From Aeromonas schubertii (GTDB lineage Bacteria; Pseudomonadota; Gammaproteobacteria; Enterobacterales; Aeromonadaceae): a stretch of DNA of 64,000 nt. The translations under genes were made by a program, and so were the position numbers. The notes under the pieces are model-generated. The model had not been told where the DNA came from. It made no database searches and worked only from the letters and a program-made list of their open reading frames with translations. Positions 52,181 through 61,495 of this stretch are shown piece after piece (position 1 is the stretch's first letter; every line of letters begins with the position of its first letter). The stretch spans positions 1-64,000 of the forward strand of contig NZ_CDDB01000072.1 in NCBI RefSeq assembly GCF_000820105.1. The letters are read 5' to 3'.

Positions 52181-54156
52181 TGTTTGGAAAATTAACCCTC
52201 GACGCCATCCCGTTTCATGAGCCTATCATCATGGTCACCATCGCCTGCATCCTGCTGGGCGGTCTGGCCATCACCGGGCTCATCACCTACTACGGCAAGT
52301 GGCAATATCTGTGGAAAGAGTGGCTCACTTCGGTGGACCACAAGCGCCTCGGGATCATGTACCTCATCCTCGGCATGATCATGCTCATCCGCGGCTTCGC
52401 CGATGCGGTGATGATGCGCACCCAGCAGGTGATGGCCTCTGCCGGCGGCGACGGCATTCTGCCGCCACACCACTACGACCAGATCTTCACCGCCCACGGT
52501 GTCATCATGATCTTCTTCGTGGCCATGCCGCTGGTGATCGGTCTGATGAACATCGTCGTGCCGCTGCAGATCGGTGCCCGCGACGTGGCCTTCCCCTTCC
52601 TGAACAACCTGAGCTTCTGGTTCACCGCCGCCGCCGTGGTGCTGATCAACGTCTCCCTCGGGGTCGGTGAATTCGCCCAGACCGGCTGGCTGGCCTATCC
52701 GCCCCTGTCGGGACTGGAGTTCAGCCCCGGGGTCGGGGTCGATTACTGGATCTGGAGTCTGCAGATATCGGGTCTGGGCACCCTGCTGACCGGGGTGAAC
52801 TTCTTCGCCACCATCATCAAGATGCGCGCCCCGGGCATGACCATGATGCGTCTGCCGGTCTTCACCTGGACCGCCCTGTGTGCCAACGTGCTGATCATCG
52901 CCTCCTTCCCGATCCTCACCGTCACCATCGCCCTGCTCACCGCAGACCGTTATCTGGGTACCCATTTCTTTACCAATGACATGGGTGGCAACATGATGAT
53001 GTACATCAACCTGATCTGGGCCTGGGGTCACCCCGAGGTGTACATCTTGGTGCTGCCGGTGTTCGGTATCTTCTCCGAAGTGGTGGCCACCTTCTGCAAG
53101 AAGAAGCTGTTCGGTTACACCTCCCTGGTGTGGGCGACCGTCGCCATTACCGTGCTCTCCTTTATCGTGTGGCTGCACCACTTCTTCACCATGGGCTCCG
53201 GGGCCAACGTGAATGCCTTCTTCGGCATCACCACCATGATCATCTCCATCCCGACCGGGGTGAAGATCTTCAACTGGCTGTTCACCATGTACCGTGGTCG
53301 CATCGAGTTCACCTCGCCCATGCTCTGGACCGTCGGCTTCATCATCACCTTCTCCATCGGTGGCATGACCGGGGTGCTGCTCTCGGTGCCGGCCGCCAAC
53401 TTCGTGCTGCACAACAGCCTGTTTTTGATAGCCCACTTCCACAACGTCATCATCGGTGGCGTGGTGTTCGGTTGCTTCGCCGGTATCACCTACTGGTTCC
53501 CCAAGGCGTTCGGCTTCAAGCTCAATGACACCTGGGGCAAGCGCTCCTTCTGGTTCTGGATCGTCGGCTTCTTCGTGGCCTTTATGCCCCTCTACGTGCT
53601 GGGCTTCATGGGCATGACCCGTCGCGTCAGCCAGCAGATTGACCCTGAGTTCCACCCCTGGCTGGTGGTGGCCGCCGTCGGCGCCGCCCTCATCGCCATC
53701 GGCGTGCTGTGCCAGGTGATCCAGCTCGTGGTCAGCATCCGCGACCGCGAGAAGAACCGCGACTGGACCGGCGACCCCTGGGGGGGCCGTACCCTGGAGT
53801 GGTCCACTTCCTCTCCGCCCCCCTTCTACAACTTCGCCATCGAGCCGAAGGTGAAGGGTCTGGATGCCTTCTGGGATGCCAAGGAAGACGGCAGCGCCTT
53901 CAGGCAGCCGGCCAGGTACGCACCGATCCACATGCCCAAGAACACCGGCGCCGGGGTCATCATCGCCGCCTTCAGCGTTCTCTTCGGCTTTGCCATGATC
54001 TGGCATATCTGGTGGATGGCGGGGCTGGGCTTCGTCGGCATGATCGCGACCTGGATTGCCCACAGCTTCAACGACGACGTGGACTACTACGTCCAGGTGG
54101 ACGAGATCGAGCGCATCGAGGCGCACCATTTTGCCAACATCAACAAGGTGGCTTAA
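52180..54156 (+). CDS. cyoB: Cytochrome bo3 ubiquinol oxidase subunit I
   Basis: A 658-residue haem-copper oxidase core (E. coli CyoB 663) with about 15 membrane helices. The binuclear-centre ligands are present: [12 protein letters not shown] (His284 and the cross-linked Tyr288), WLHHFF (the two CuB His), and [11 protein letters not shown] (haem o3 and haem b His). It reduces oxygen to water with electrons from ubiquinol and pumps protons. It begins within the cyoA stop and is followed by cyoC after four bases. Confidence 0.98.
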   Translation: MFGKLTLDAIPFHEPIIMVTIACILLGGLAITGLITYYGKWQYLWKEWLTSVDHKRLGIMYLILGMIMLIRGFADAVMMRTQQVMASAGGDGILPPHHYDQIFTAHGVIMIFFVAMPLVIGLMNIVVPLQIGARDVAFPFLNNLSFWFTAAAVVLINVSLGVGEFAQTGWLAYPPLSGLEFSPGVGVDYWIWSLQISGLGTLLTGVNFFATIIKMRAPGMTMMRLPVFTWTALCANVLIIASFPILTVTIALLTADRYLGTHFFTNDMGGNMMMYINLIWAWGHPEVYILVLPVFGIFSEVVATFCKKKLFGYTSLVWATVAITVLSFIVWLHHFFTMGSGANVNAFFGITTMIISIPTGVKIFNWLFTMYRGRIEFTSPMLWTVGFIITFSIGGMTGVLLSVPAANFVLHNSLFLIAHFHNVIIGGVVFGCFAGITYWFPKAFGFKLNDTWGKRSFWFWIVGFFVAFMPLYVLGFMGMTRRVSQQIDPEFHPWLVVAAVGAALIAIGVLCQVIQLVVSIRDREKNRDWTGDPWGGRTLEWSTSSPPPFYNFAIEPKVKGLDAFWDAKEDGSAFRQPARYAPIHMPKNTGAGVIIAAFSVLFGFAMIWHIWWMAGLGFVGMIATWIAHSFNDDVDYYVQVDEIERIEAHHFANINKVA

Positions 54157-54160
54157 CTCC

Positions 54161-54772
54161 ATGGCGACTGACGTTTTACATCACACTCACGGTGCCCACG
54201 AGGATGGGCACCATGATGCCGGCGCCACCAAGGTGTTCGGTTTCTGGATCTACCTGATGAGTGACTGCATCCTGTTTGCATGCCTGTTTGCAACCTATGC
54301 AGTCCTGGTTAACGGTACCGCTGGCGGTCCGAGCGGCAAGGATCTCTTCGAGCTGCCCTTCGTGCTCGGCGAGACCATGTTGCTGTTGCTAAGCTCGATC
54401 ACCTTCGGCTTCGCCATGCTGGCCATGAACAAGAACAAGGTGACGGTGGTCAATACCTGGCTGTTCATCACCTTCCTGTTCGGTGCCGGCTTTATCGCGA
54501 TGGAGATCTACGAGTTCCATCACCTGATCGCCGAGGGCTTCGGTCCCGATCGCAGCGCCTTCCTCTCCGCCTTCTTTACCCTGGTCGGTACCCACGGTAT
54601 CCACGTGACCAGCGGCCTTGTCTGGATCGTCGTCATGATGATCCTGGTGGCCAGGAAGGGGCTGACCGAGCGCAACCGTACTCGCCTGATGTGCCTGAGC
54701 CTGTTCTGGCACTTCCTCGATGTGGTGTGGATCTGCGTCTTCACCGTGGTCTACCTGATGGGGGCAATGTAA
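54161..54772 (+). CDS. cyoC: Cytochrome bo3 oxidase subunit III
   Basis: A 203-residue subunit with five membrane helices, the CyoC/CoxC build. A His-rich N-terminus ([16 protein letters not shown]) precedes the first helix, and [22 protein letters not shown] and [10 protein letters not shown] are typical. It stabilises the oxidase core. The next gene starts directly after its stop. Confidence 0.96.
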   Translation: MATDVLHHTHGAHEDGHHDAGATKVFGFWIYLMSDCILFACLFATYAVLVNGTAGGPSGKDLFELPFVLGETMLLLLSSITFGFAMLAMNKNKVTVVNTWLFITFLFGAGFIAMEIYEFHHLIAEGFGPDRSAFLSAFFTLVGTHGIHVTSGLVWIVVMMILVARKGLTERNRTRLMCLSLFWHFLDVVWICVFTVVYLMGAM

Positions 54773-55102
54773 ATGAGTCATTCTGTCGACAATCACGGCG
54801 CCAGCCACGGCTCTGCCAACTCCTACCTGATCGGCTTCGTGCTGTCGCTGATCCTCACCGGTATTCCGTTCTGGATGGTGATGGACGGGGGCTTCTCCCA
54901 CCAGACCACCCTGCTGACCGTGGTGGGACTGGCGGTGGTGCAGATCTTCGTGCACCTGGTCTACTTCCTGCACATGAACACCTCGTCCGAGGAGCGCTGG
55001 AACCTGACCGCCCTGGTGTTTACGGTGATCATCATCGCCATCGTGGTCGTGGGATCCCTGTGGATCATGTACAACCTCAACATCAACATGATGGTTCACT
55101 GA
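54773..55102 (+). CDS. cyoD: Cytochrome bo3 oxidase subunit IV
   Basis: A 109-residue protein, the same length as E. coli CyoD, with three membrane helices; [15 protein letters not shown] and [14 protein letters not shown] are characteristic. It helps assemble the CuB site of subunit I. Its start adjoins the cyoC stop without a gap. Confidence 0.96.
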   Translation: MSHSVDNHGASHGSANSYLIGFVLSLILTGIPFWMVMDGGFSHQTTLLTVVGLAVVQIFVHLVYFLHMNTSSEERWNLTALVFTVIIIAIVVVGSLWIMYNLNINMMVH

Positions 55103-55110
55103 GGCCGGTG

Positions 55111-56001
55111 ATGATGAAGCAGTACCTGCAAGTGACCAAGCCGGGCATCATCTTCGGTAACCTCATCTCGGTTATCGGTGGCTTCCTGCTCGCCTCCAGA
55201 GGGAGCCTGGATCTGCCTCTCTTCCTCCTGACCATGGGGGGGGTCTCCCTGGTGGTCGCCTCCGGCTGTGTGTTCAACAACTACATCGATCGGGACATCG
55301 ACCGCATCATGGAGCGGACCAAGAACCGGGTGCTGGTGCGGGGGTTGATCGCCCCCGGGGTCACCCTCTGGTACGCCACGGCGCTGGGCCTTGCGGGGAT
55401 TGCACTGCTCTACTTCGCGGCCAATCCGTTGGCCGCCCTGTTGGCGGTGCTGGGCTTCATCGTCTATGTGGGGGTCTACAGCCTCTACATGAAGCGCCAC
55501 TCGGTCTATGGCACCCTGGTCGGCAGCCTCTCCGGCGCCGCGCCGCCGGTCATCGGCTATTGCGCCGTGAGCGGCCAGTTCGACTCCGGGGCGCTTATCC
55601 TGCTGGCGATCTTCAGCCTGTGGCAGATGCCCCACTCCTATGCGATTGCCATCTTCCGTCTCAAGGATTACCAGGCGGCCAACATCCCTGTGCTGCCGGT
55701 GGTGAAGGGGATTGTCGTGGCCAAGCGCCATATCATCCTCTACATCCTGGCCTTTATGGTGCCGACCTTGATGTTGTTCTTGGGCGGCTACGCCGGCTAC
55801 AAGTACCTTATCGTCGCCGGTGCCGTGAGTGTCTGGTGGCTGGGAATGGCCCTGTCGGGTTACAAGCCGGCGGTGGATGACTCCCTCTGGGCGCGCAAGT
55901 TGTTCCTCTTCTCGATCGTCACCATCACCTGTCTGAGTGTGATGATGTCGGTGGACTTCCAGCCCGAGGCGGCGCCTGTGCTGGTAAGCATGTTGCCCTG
56001 A
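55111..56001 (+). CDS. cyoE: Protohaem IX farnesyltransferase (haem o synthase)
   Basis: A 296-residue UbiA-family prenyltransferase, the same length as E. coli CyoE and very similar to it. The two Asp-rich motifs are [15 protein letters not shown] (with N-x-x-x-D-x-x-x-D) and [10 protein letters not shown] with its following loop. It adds a farnesyl group to haem b to give the haem o needed by CyoB. A second ATG follows the chosen one; GAGG is well placed for 55111. It closes the five-gene oxidase operon. Confidence 0.97.
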   Translation: MMKQYLQVTKPGIIFGNLISVIGGFLLASRGSLDLPLFLLTMGGVSLVVASGCVFNNYIDRDIDRIMERTKNRVLVRGLIAPGVTLWYATALGLAGIALLYFAANPLAALLAVLGFIVYVGVYSLYMKRHSVYGTLVGSLSGAAPPVIGYCAVSGQFDSGALILLAIFSLWQMPHSYAIAIFRLKDYQAANIPVLPVVKGIVVAKRHIILYILAFMVPTLMLFLGGYAGYKYLIVAGAVSVWWLGMALSGYKPAVDDSLWARKLFLFSIVTITCLSVMMSVDFQPEAAPVLVSMLP

Positions 56002-56020
56002 GTGCATATGGCGTAGAATT

Positions 56021-56047
56021 CAGAGCCGGGACTTTCCCGGCTCTGCT
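56021..56047 (+). terminator. Hairpin between cyoE and yajR
   Basis: CAGAGCCGGG pairs with CCCGGCTCTG around ACTTT, 20 bases after the cyoE stop. There is no T-run, so it may stabilise the cyo mRNA 3' end or weakly attenuate yajR. Confidence 0.5.
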
Positions 56048-56117
56048 GTCTCTGGGGTCCTCCCCCGGTCCATTTTCCGACGCGCCCGGCGCGTGAATTC
56101 CAAGCAAAGAGGCCGTT

Positions 56118-57491
56118 ATGAACGATTTCACCATGACCCGCGGTGAGCGGCGCGCCACCTGGGCGCTCGGCACCGTCTTCTCCTTGCGCATGCTGGGCAT
56201 GTTTATGGTGCTGCCGGTGCTGACCACCTATGGCATGACGCTGGCCGGCGCCTCCGAACCCCTCATCGGGCTGGCCATCGGCGTCTATGGCATGACCCAG
56301 GCTTTGTTGCAGATCCCCTTTGGCCTGCTCTCGGATCGCATCGGCAGAAAGCCCCTCATCGTCGGGGGCCTGCTGCTCTTCGCCGCCGGCAGCGTGCTGG
56401 CAGCGAGCGCTCACTCTATCTGGGGGGTTATCGCCGGGCGGGCCCTGCAGGGCAGCGGCGCCATCTCGGCCGCCGTCATGGCGCTCTTGTCGGATCTCAC
56501 CCGCGAACAGAATCGCACCAAGGCGATGGCCTTTATCGGGGTGAGTTTTGGCCTCACCTTCGCCGTGGCCATGGTGACCGGCCCCCTCATCACCCGGGCG
56601 GTCGGGCTCAGTGGCCTGTTCTGGCTCATCGCGCTGCTGGCCCTGGCCGCCATCGTCATGGTGCTGTGGGTCGTGCCCACCCCGGCGGCGCACCTGCTCA
56701 ACCGCGAATCCGCCATGGTGCGCGGCGGCTTTCGCACCGTGCTCACCAATGGGCGCCTGCTCAAGCTCAACGCCGGGATCCTCTGCGTGCATACCCTGCT
56801 GATGGCGAGCTTCGTGGCCCTGCCTCCGCTGCTGGTAGAGGCGGGGCTGGCGCGTGAAAACCAGTGGCAGGCCTACCTCGCGACCATGGCTATCGCCTTT
56901 GTCGGCGTGGTGCCCTTTATCATCTATGCCGAGAAGCGTCGTCAGATGAGGCGGGTATTTCAGGCCTGCGTGCTGGTGATGCTGGGGGCAGAGCTGGTGC
57001 TGTGGCAAAGCGGTCAGCAGCTGTGGGGGCTGCTCGCCGGCCTGCAACTCTTCTTCGTCGCCTTCAACCTGATGGAGGCCCTGTTGCCGTCGCTCATCAG
57101 CAAGGAGTCGCCCCCCGGCTACAAGGGGACCGCCATGGGGGTCTACTCCACCAGCCAGTTTATCGGGGTGGCGATGGGCGGCAGCCTGGGCGGTGCCCTC
57201 TATGGTCATGGCGGGGCGACCCTGGTGTTCGCCGGCTGCGCCGCCCTGGCGCTGGCCTGGTTCGCCCTGAGCCTGACCATGAGTGAGCCCCCCTATGTGA
57301 GCAGCCTGCGCATCGTGCTGCCCGAGGGAGTGAGCGCCAACCAGGCGCTGGAGCGACACATCCGCGCCTGCGAGGGGGTGAGCGATGTCTTGCTGGCCCC
57401 GGAGGAGCACTCCCTCTATGTGAAGGTCGACACCAAGCGGGTCAGCCGCAGCGATCTCGAACGGCTCGTCACCTTCTCGCCGCATCAATAA
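56118..57491 (+). CDS. yajR: MFS transporter YajR
   Basis: A 457-residue protein with 12 membrane helices, the motif GLLSDRIGRKP (motif A) near residue 75 and a C-terminal soluble domain of about 65 residues (LRIVLPEGVSANQALERH onward), the YAM domain that marks YajR. In E. coli yajR also follows cyoE. The protein is a proton-driven transporter with no settled substrate. AAAGAGG precedes the ATG. Confidence 0.93.
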   Translation: MNDFTMTRGERRATWALGTVFSLRMLGMFMVLPVLTTYGMTLAGASEPLIGLAIGVYGMTQALLQIPFGLLSDRIGRKPLIVGGLLLFAAGSVLAASAHSIWGVIAGRALQGSGAISAAVMALLSDLTREQNRTKAMAFIGVSFGLTFAVAMVTGPLITRAVGLSGLFWLIALLALAAIVMVLWVVPTPAAHLLNRESAMVRGGFRTVLTNGRLLKLNAGILCVHTLLMASFVALPPLLVEAGLARENQWQAYLATMAIAFVGVVPFIIYAEKRRQMRRVFQACVLVMLGAELVLWQSGQQLWGLLAGLQLFFVAFNLMEALLPSLISKESPPGYKGTAMGVYSTSQFIGVAMGGSLGGALYGHGGATLVFAGCAALALAWFALSLTMSEPPYVSSLRIVLPEGVSANQALERHIRACEGVSDVLLAPEEHSLYVKVDTKRVSRSDLERLVTFSPHQ

Positions 57492-57493
57492 AA

Positions 57494-57520
57494 ACGGGCC
57501 TCCATCGGGAGGCCCGTCTT
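57494..57520. terminator. Terminator of yajR
   Basis: ACGGGCCTCC pairs with GGAGGCCCGT around ATCG, followed by CTTC. It begins three bases after the yajR stop. Confidence 0.75.
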
Positions 57521-57569
57521 CATGGTGCCACCCCCGCCCGGGGATGGCACCGTGCCGGGGAGGAGTGGT

Positions 57570-59489
57570 TCACCGCTGCCCGGTTTTCATGGCGACCAGC
57601 TCCTTGACCGCCCGCCATGCCTCGTCGATGGCGGCGTGCGCATAGGGGCTCCAGCCTGCGTCCGAGTTGGCGATGGCAACCTGGCCAACCGGTTGGCGGG
57701 CCTGCTCTATCCAGCGCTCGGACTGATCCTCGTCGTCAAACAGGGAGTTGCCCGCATAGGCGTAGCCGTGAGCCCAGCGGTTGACCGTGATGGCGAGAAT
57801 GTCCTGCTCATGGTCGAAGCCGGCCTCTCCCAGCATGGCCTGAAGCTGCTCCCTGATCATCTGCTCGTGTTGCTCGAACGGCATGCCGAGCAGTTGGGCG
57901 CGCCCGATGCGGGCCTGCTCGCGGGCCGACAGGCCACTCCCCGCCTGGGTCGGCACATAGACCATATGCAGGCAGACCGGCTGATCCGGGCGCCTGGCAT
58001 GCCCATAACCGCCGAGGTCGACCGGATAGTCGAGCTTGACCCGGCTATAGGGGGCCGCCGGGGAATAGATCTCGTGGACCCCCAGCTTGATGAAGGGGTG
58101 CCAGTGGCGGATCACCACCTTGCTGTAGACCAGGGGGGCCTTGACGTTCTGGCGCAGCGCCTCCTTTTGGGGCGCTGGCATCTCGGGCAGCAGATGGGGG
58201 ATCATCATGTTGTAGCCTGCCATGATGGCCTGTCGGGCGCGCACCCGGTGCAGCTTATCCGCCTTGATATAGGTGATCTCCACCCCTTGGCCTGTGGGAG
58301 TGTGCACGTTTTTTGCCTGCAGGGCCGTACTGCCCAGGCGCAGCCGCACCGCCTGCTCGGGCCGGTCGAGCCGGTCGTAGTCAAACCTGGCCAGCACCAG
58401 ATCCTGCATGGTGTGACCCGGGGCCACGCCCGGGATGAGGTGGCGCACCATCAGACGGGCCAGGCTGGCGTTGCCGTCCGGGAAGTGGAAGATGTAGGGG
58501 TCGTCGAGCTCGGCCTGGGCCTCGGGGTCGAGGGGGGAGAGATCCATGCCACCAAAGCCCGGCAGGGCACACAGGCGAGCATCGGAGCAGGAGGTGGCGT
58601 CGATGCCGATGGCCTGAAAGTCGTCGGTGCGCTGCTGAAAGTAAGCGATCGCACGCTCGCTCAGCCCCACCTTGTCGCGCAGGAAGGTGCTGTAGCTGTG
58701 ACGCGCCAGCCACGCCTCCTTCTGCGTCCGGCTCATGCCGGGGAGGTAGTCGCGGCGCTCCTCATGCAGGGCCAACAGGGCCGCACGGTCGGCCTCATCG
58801 AGGGGGAAGTCGCCGATGAACTCGGCCAGTGGCCGGCCGTTGAGGCGATCGCGCGGTATCTCGTCGGCCACGCTGCGGCCCGGGTCGCCGGCCACCACCT
58901 TGTTGACCCCGAAGTGCTTCTGGTCGAAGAAGACCCCGCGGCTGAGGCCAAGATCCGGGTAGAAGGTCTGCCTGAACCCCTGGGCCAGCTCGTCGATATC
59001 GACGTTGAGATGCTTGAGCAACCCGAGCGCCACCTCGCTGTAGACGGAGCGGGGCGATTGCAGGGACTCGCTCCCCCCATAGCCGATGCGCAGGCCATCG
59101 GGGGTGATGAACTCGTTGCGCTTGGCGTGGCCGCCGAAGTCGTCATGGTTATCGAGCAGCAGGATCTTTTGCCCCTCCCCGAGTGCCTGGCGATAGAAGC
59201 AGGCGGCGGCCAGGCCGCTGATCCCGGCACCGACGATCACCAGATCGTACTCCTCCTCGACGGGGAGGTGAGCAAAATCGTACTGCTTACCCTCCCGGGT
59301 GATGCGGTGGGCCGTCTCGAAGGAGCCGGGATGATTGCCGCGCAGGCCGGTGAGAGCCGGGGGATAGGCCAGCGTCCGGTGGGCCAGGGTATTGCCGCCG
59401 CTGGCGGCGCTCAGCAGCTGAAGGGGGGCGACGCCAGATGCGATGGTGATGGCGACGCCGTTGAGAAAGTCTCGGCGTGTGATGCTCAT
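57570..59489 (-). CDS. Tat-exported FAD amine-oxidase-like protein
   Basis: A 639-residue flavoprotein. The N-terminus has a twin-arginine signal (ITRRDFLNG) and a hydrophobic stretch, so it should be folded and moved to the periplasm. The FAD-binding motif DLVIVGAGISGLAAACFYRQ follows at about 83-102, and GGHAKRNEF, GGSES and GNSLFDD are conserved-looking blocks. It resembles spermidine dehydrogenase (SpdH) of Pseudomonas and relatives, but I recall that family only in outline. No haem-protein partner is adjacent. The chosen ATG is preferred to a GTG six bases upstream. Confidence 0.72.
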   Translation of the reverse strand: MSITRRDFLNGVAITIASGVAPLQLLSAASGGNTLAHRTLAYPPALTGLRGNHPGSFETAHRITREGKQYDFAHLPVEEEYDLVIVGAGISGLAAACFYRQALGEGQKILLLDNHDDFGGHAKRNEFITPDGLRIGYGGSESLQSPRSVYSEVALGLLKHLNVDIDELAQGFRQTFYPDLGLSRGVFFDQKHFGVNKVVAGDPGRSVADEIPRDRLNGRPLAEFIGDFPLDEADRAALLALHEERRDYLPGMSRTQKEAWLARHSYSTFLRDKVGLSERAIAYFQQRTDDFQAIGIDATSCSDARLCALPGFGGMDLSPLDPEAQAELDDPYIFHFPDGNASLARLMVRHLIPGVAPGHTMQDLVLARFDYDRLDRPEQAVRLRLGSTALQAKNVHTPTGQGVEITYIKADKLHRVRARQAIMAGYNMMIPHLLPEMPAPQKEALRQNVKAPLVYSKVVIRHWHPFIKLGVHEIYSPAAPYSRVKLDYPVDLGGYGHARRPDQPVCLHMVYVPTQAGSGLSAREQARIGRAQLLGMPFEQHEQMIREQLQAMLGEAGFDHEQDILAITVNRWAHGYAYAGNSLFDDEDQSERWIEQARQPVGQVAIANSDAGWSPYAHAAIDEAWRAVKELVAMKTGQR

Positions 59490-59746
59490 GAGCACTCCAG
59501 TGGGAAGGGGCCGGGCCCCTGCGAACAGGGCGCAGAATCTAACCCCGGCGCCGTACCGAGTCCACTGCTTTGATTAACGACTTGTTGGCACTCTGTTTTG
59601 AGTTGGTTGTCACTTGTTGCGACTCTGGGGCCAGATGCCTCTGAGACCCCGTTCGGGTATGGACCCGAATGCTTCGCTGTGATAGGGTCCGTTCGCCGTT
59701 CAAGGCAATATAACCTATTGATACATATAAAAAACGGGATAAATAA

Positions 59747-60118
59747 ATGAAATGGTATCTTTCTGTTCTTAAGCAGTACGCCGTCTTTCGCGGTCGGGCT
59801 CGTCGCAAAGAGTTCTGGATGTTTACGCTTATCAACCTCGTCGTCATCGCGGCGCTCTTCATGGTCATGGCCATGGTAGGGAGCCCCGAGGTGGCGGCCA
59901 TGGTGACCTTCATCTACCCGCTGGCGGTCTGCCTGCCTGCCCTGGCCGTCAACGTGCGCCGCCTGCACGACGTGGACCGCAGCGGCTGGTGGCTGCTCAT
60001 CTCCCTCATCCCCCTGGTCGGCCCCCTCGTCCTGCTCTATTTCCAGGTGAGTGCCGGTACTGCCGGTCCCAACCGCTTCGGTGACGATCCCAAGGCGACC
60101 ACGTTGAGCCTGGAGTAA
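59747..60118 (+). CDS. DUF805 family membrane protein
   Basis: A 123-residue protein with four hydrophobic stretches in three or four helices. The family blocks are FRGRARRKEFWMF near residue 15, RRLHDVDRSGWW near residue 71 and GPNRFGDDP at the end. The function of DUF805 proteins is unknown. GGGATAAAT stands before the ATG, a weak ribosome site. A hairpin (TTCGGGT with ACCCGAA at 59652-59669) lies in the upstream spacer, which otherwise shows nothing clear. Confidence 0.9.
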   Translation: MKWYLSVLKQYAVFRGRARRKEFWMFTLINLVVIAALFMVMAMVGSPEVAAMVTFIYPLAVCLPALAVNVRRLHDVDRSGWWLLISLIPLVGPLVLLYFQVSAGTAGPNRFGDDPKATTLSLE

Positions 60119-60138
60119 TCCCCGTTCCGGATAGACAG

Positions 60139-60162
60139 AGCCCGCCACCTGGCGGGCTTTTG
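60139..60162 (+). terminator. Terminator of DUF805 gene
   Basis: GCCCGCC and GGCGGGC pair around a four-base loop, followed by TTTTG, about 20 bases after the stop. Confidence 0.8.
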
Positions 60163-60170
60163 CATAAGGA

Positions 60171-61322
60171 TCAGCGCTCGAGCAGGGGGGCCGAGCGGTA
60201 GCTCCACAGACCATAGGTGCGCAGGGCATCCCGGTAGATGCCGAGCAGTTCGCCCTGGCTCACGGTGGCGAGCTCGGAGAGCGGCTTGTCCGGGTAGCTC
60301 ACGCTCACCACCTGGATATTGGCCGGGCCGCTCTGCTTGCTGGCGATCTCGAGCAGGGTCTGGCCCCGGCGCACATGGCTCGCCGAGCTGACCAGCACGG
60401 CGTAGCCGATGCGGTGGCGGGCCAGGGCATAGGCGCTGTAGAGGGCGTTTTCCACCGTGCTGGTGGCATAGTTCTCCTCGATAAGGCGGCTGCGGTCGAT
60501 GCCACGCCCGGCCAGCCAGTCGGCCATCAGCTTGCCCTCGGTCTGACGGTTCTGGGGGACGCCGCCGGTGAGCACGATGAGCGCCTCGGGGTCGGCCTTG
60601 GCCAGGGCCAGGGTGGTCTCGAGGCGTCCCTTCAGGATCGCGTCCATGGAGCCGTCCGGATTGAGGGCATAGCCCAGGGTGACGATGGCGCGGCGTTTCT
60701 CCCGGGCGGCGGCGATCTGATCCCGGGTCAGCGCCGTCTGCAAGGGGGTGGTGCTGATGCGCTGCACCCGGGCGATGATCCCCTCGAGATCCGCCGCCCG
60801 GCCGCTGTTGAGGTTGGCAACCTGGGCGAGATAGCGGCGCGATGCCTCCTGGTCACCCTTTACCAGTTGCCAGATGGCCAGGTAGCTGTTGATGTCGAGA
60901 TCGTCCGGCGCCGCGGCCCTGGCCTGCTCGAGCAAGCCGATGGCCCGCTCCAGCTGGCCATTGTAGATCTGGGCGTTGGCGGCAGAGATGAGCAAGTCGG
61001 TGCGGTAGGGCTCGAGCCGATAGGCGTCGAGCAGGCGATCGGTGATCAGCTCCATGTTGCTCGGCATCTTGGCGGTGAAGCCGGCGTGGGAGATCCGTGC
61101 CGGGGAGTGGAAGATCTGCAGCGCCTCGGTCAGCAACATCTCTACCGCCTGGCGCTTGCTCACCAGAGCGTTGAGGTCGCTCGCCTGTTGCAGGCTGGCC
61201 TCGGGGGCGGCTGACAGGGCTTGGCTCGGGACGGCGGCACTCGGGGCAGGCGCCCCGGCGGCGGGCAGCAGGGGTGAGGCGAGCAAGAGCCCCAGGGTCA
61301 GTGCCAGCAGGGTGGGTTTCAT
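60171..61322 (-). CDS. YdcF/SanA-type (DUF218) protein with helical N-domain
   Basis: A 383-residue protein with a signal peptide (1-23). Residues about 45-190 are helical and TPR-like (LISAANAQIYNGQLERAIGLLEQARAAAPDD), and 205-375 form a DUF218 domain with VTLGYALNPDGSM, LIVLTGGVPQNRQTEGKLM and VLVSSASHVRRGQTLLE. DUF218 proteins (YdcF, SanA, ElyC) are tied to envelope integrity; YdcF binds AdoMet in vitro. The N-terminal domain is not present in the short E. coli members. It is transcribed alone on the minus strand. Confidence 0.85.
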   Translation of the reverse strand: MKPTLLALTLGLLLASPLLPAAGAPAPSAAVPSQALSAAPEASLQQASDLNALVSKRQAVEMLLTEALQIFHSPARISHAGFTAKMPSNMELITDRLLDAYRLEPYRTDLLISAANAQIYNGQLERAIGLLEQARAAAPDDLDINSYLAIWQLVKGDQEASRRYLAQVANLNSGRAADLEGIIARVQRISTTPLQTALTRDQIAAAREKRRAIVTLGYALNPDGSMDAILKGRLETTLALAKADPEALIVLTGGVPQNRQTEGKLMADWLAGRGIDRSRLIEENYATSTVENALYSAYALARHRIGYAVLVSSASHVRRGQTLLEIASKQSGPANIQVVSVSYPDKPLSELATVSQGELLGIYRDALRTYGLWSYRSAPLLER

Positions 61323-61428
61323 CTGCGTGTCTCCTTGTCGTAAACGGCCAGCCTACCAGTTTGAGACCCGAAAAACCGTGAGCGGTGCGTCAACCCAAAT
61401 GGGGGGAGAGGGGGGATTGCCCCTGTGA

Positions 61429-61445
61429 CAGGGGCGGGTATTTTG
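61429..61445. promoter_or_regulatory. Perfect palindrome upstream of DUF898 gene
   Basis: GCCCCTGTGACAGGGGC is an exact 17-base inverted repeat with a single central base, 50 bases before the DUF898 start and between two divergent genes. It could be an operator; a TATAAA lies downstream at about 61471. I do not recognise the binding protein. Confidence 0.45.
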
Positions 61446-61495
61446 ATTAAATTCCAGTTTTTCAATTGGTTATAAACCTATTCAGGAGCAGGTTA

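Noticed and set aside
52192-54162. 656-codon minus frame over cyoB
   Set aside because: Antisense to cyoB, whose haem and copper ligands are all present; the translation is a His/Glu/Asp-rich low-complexity product.
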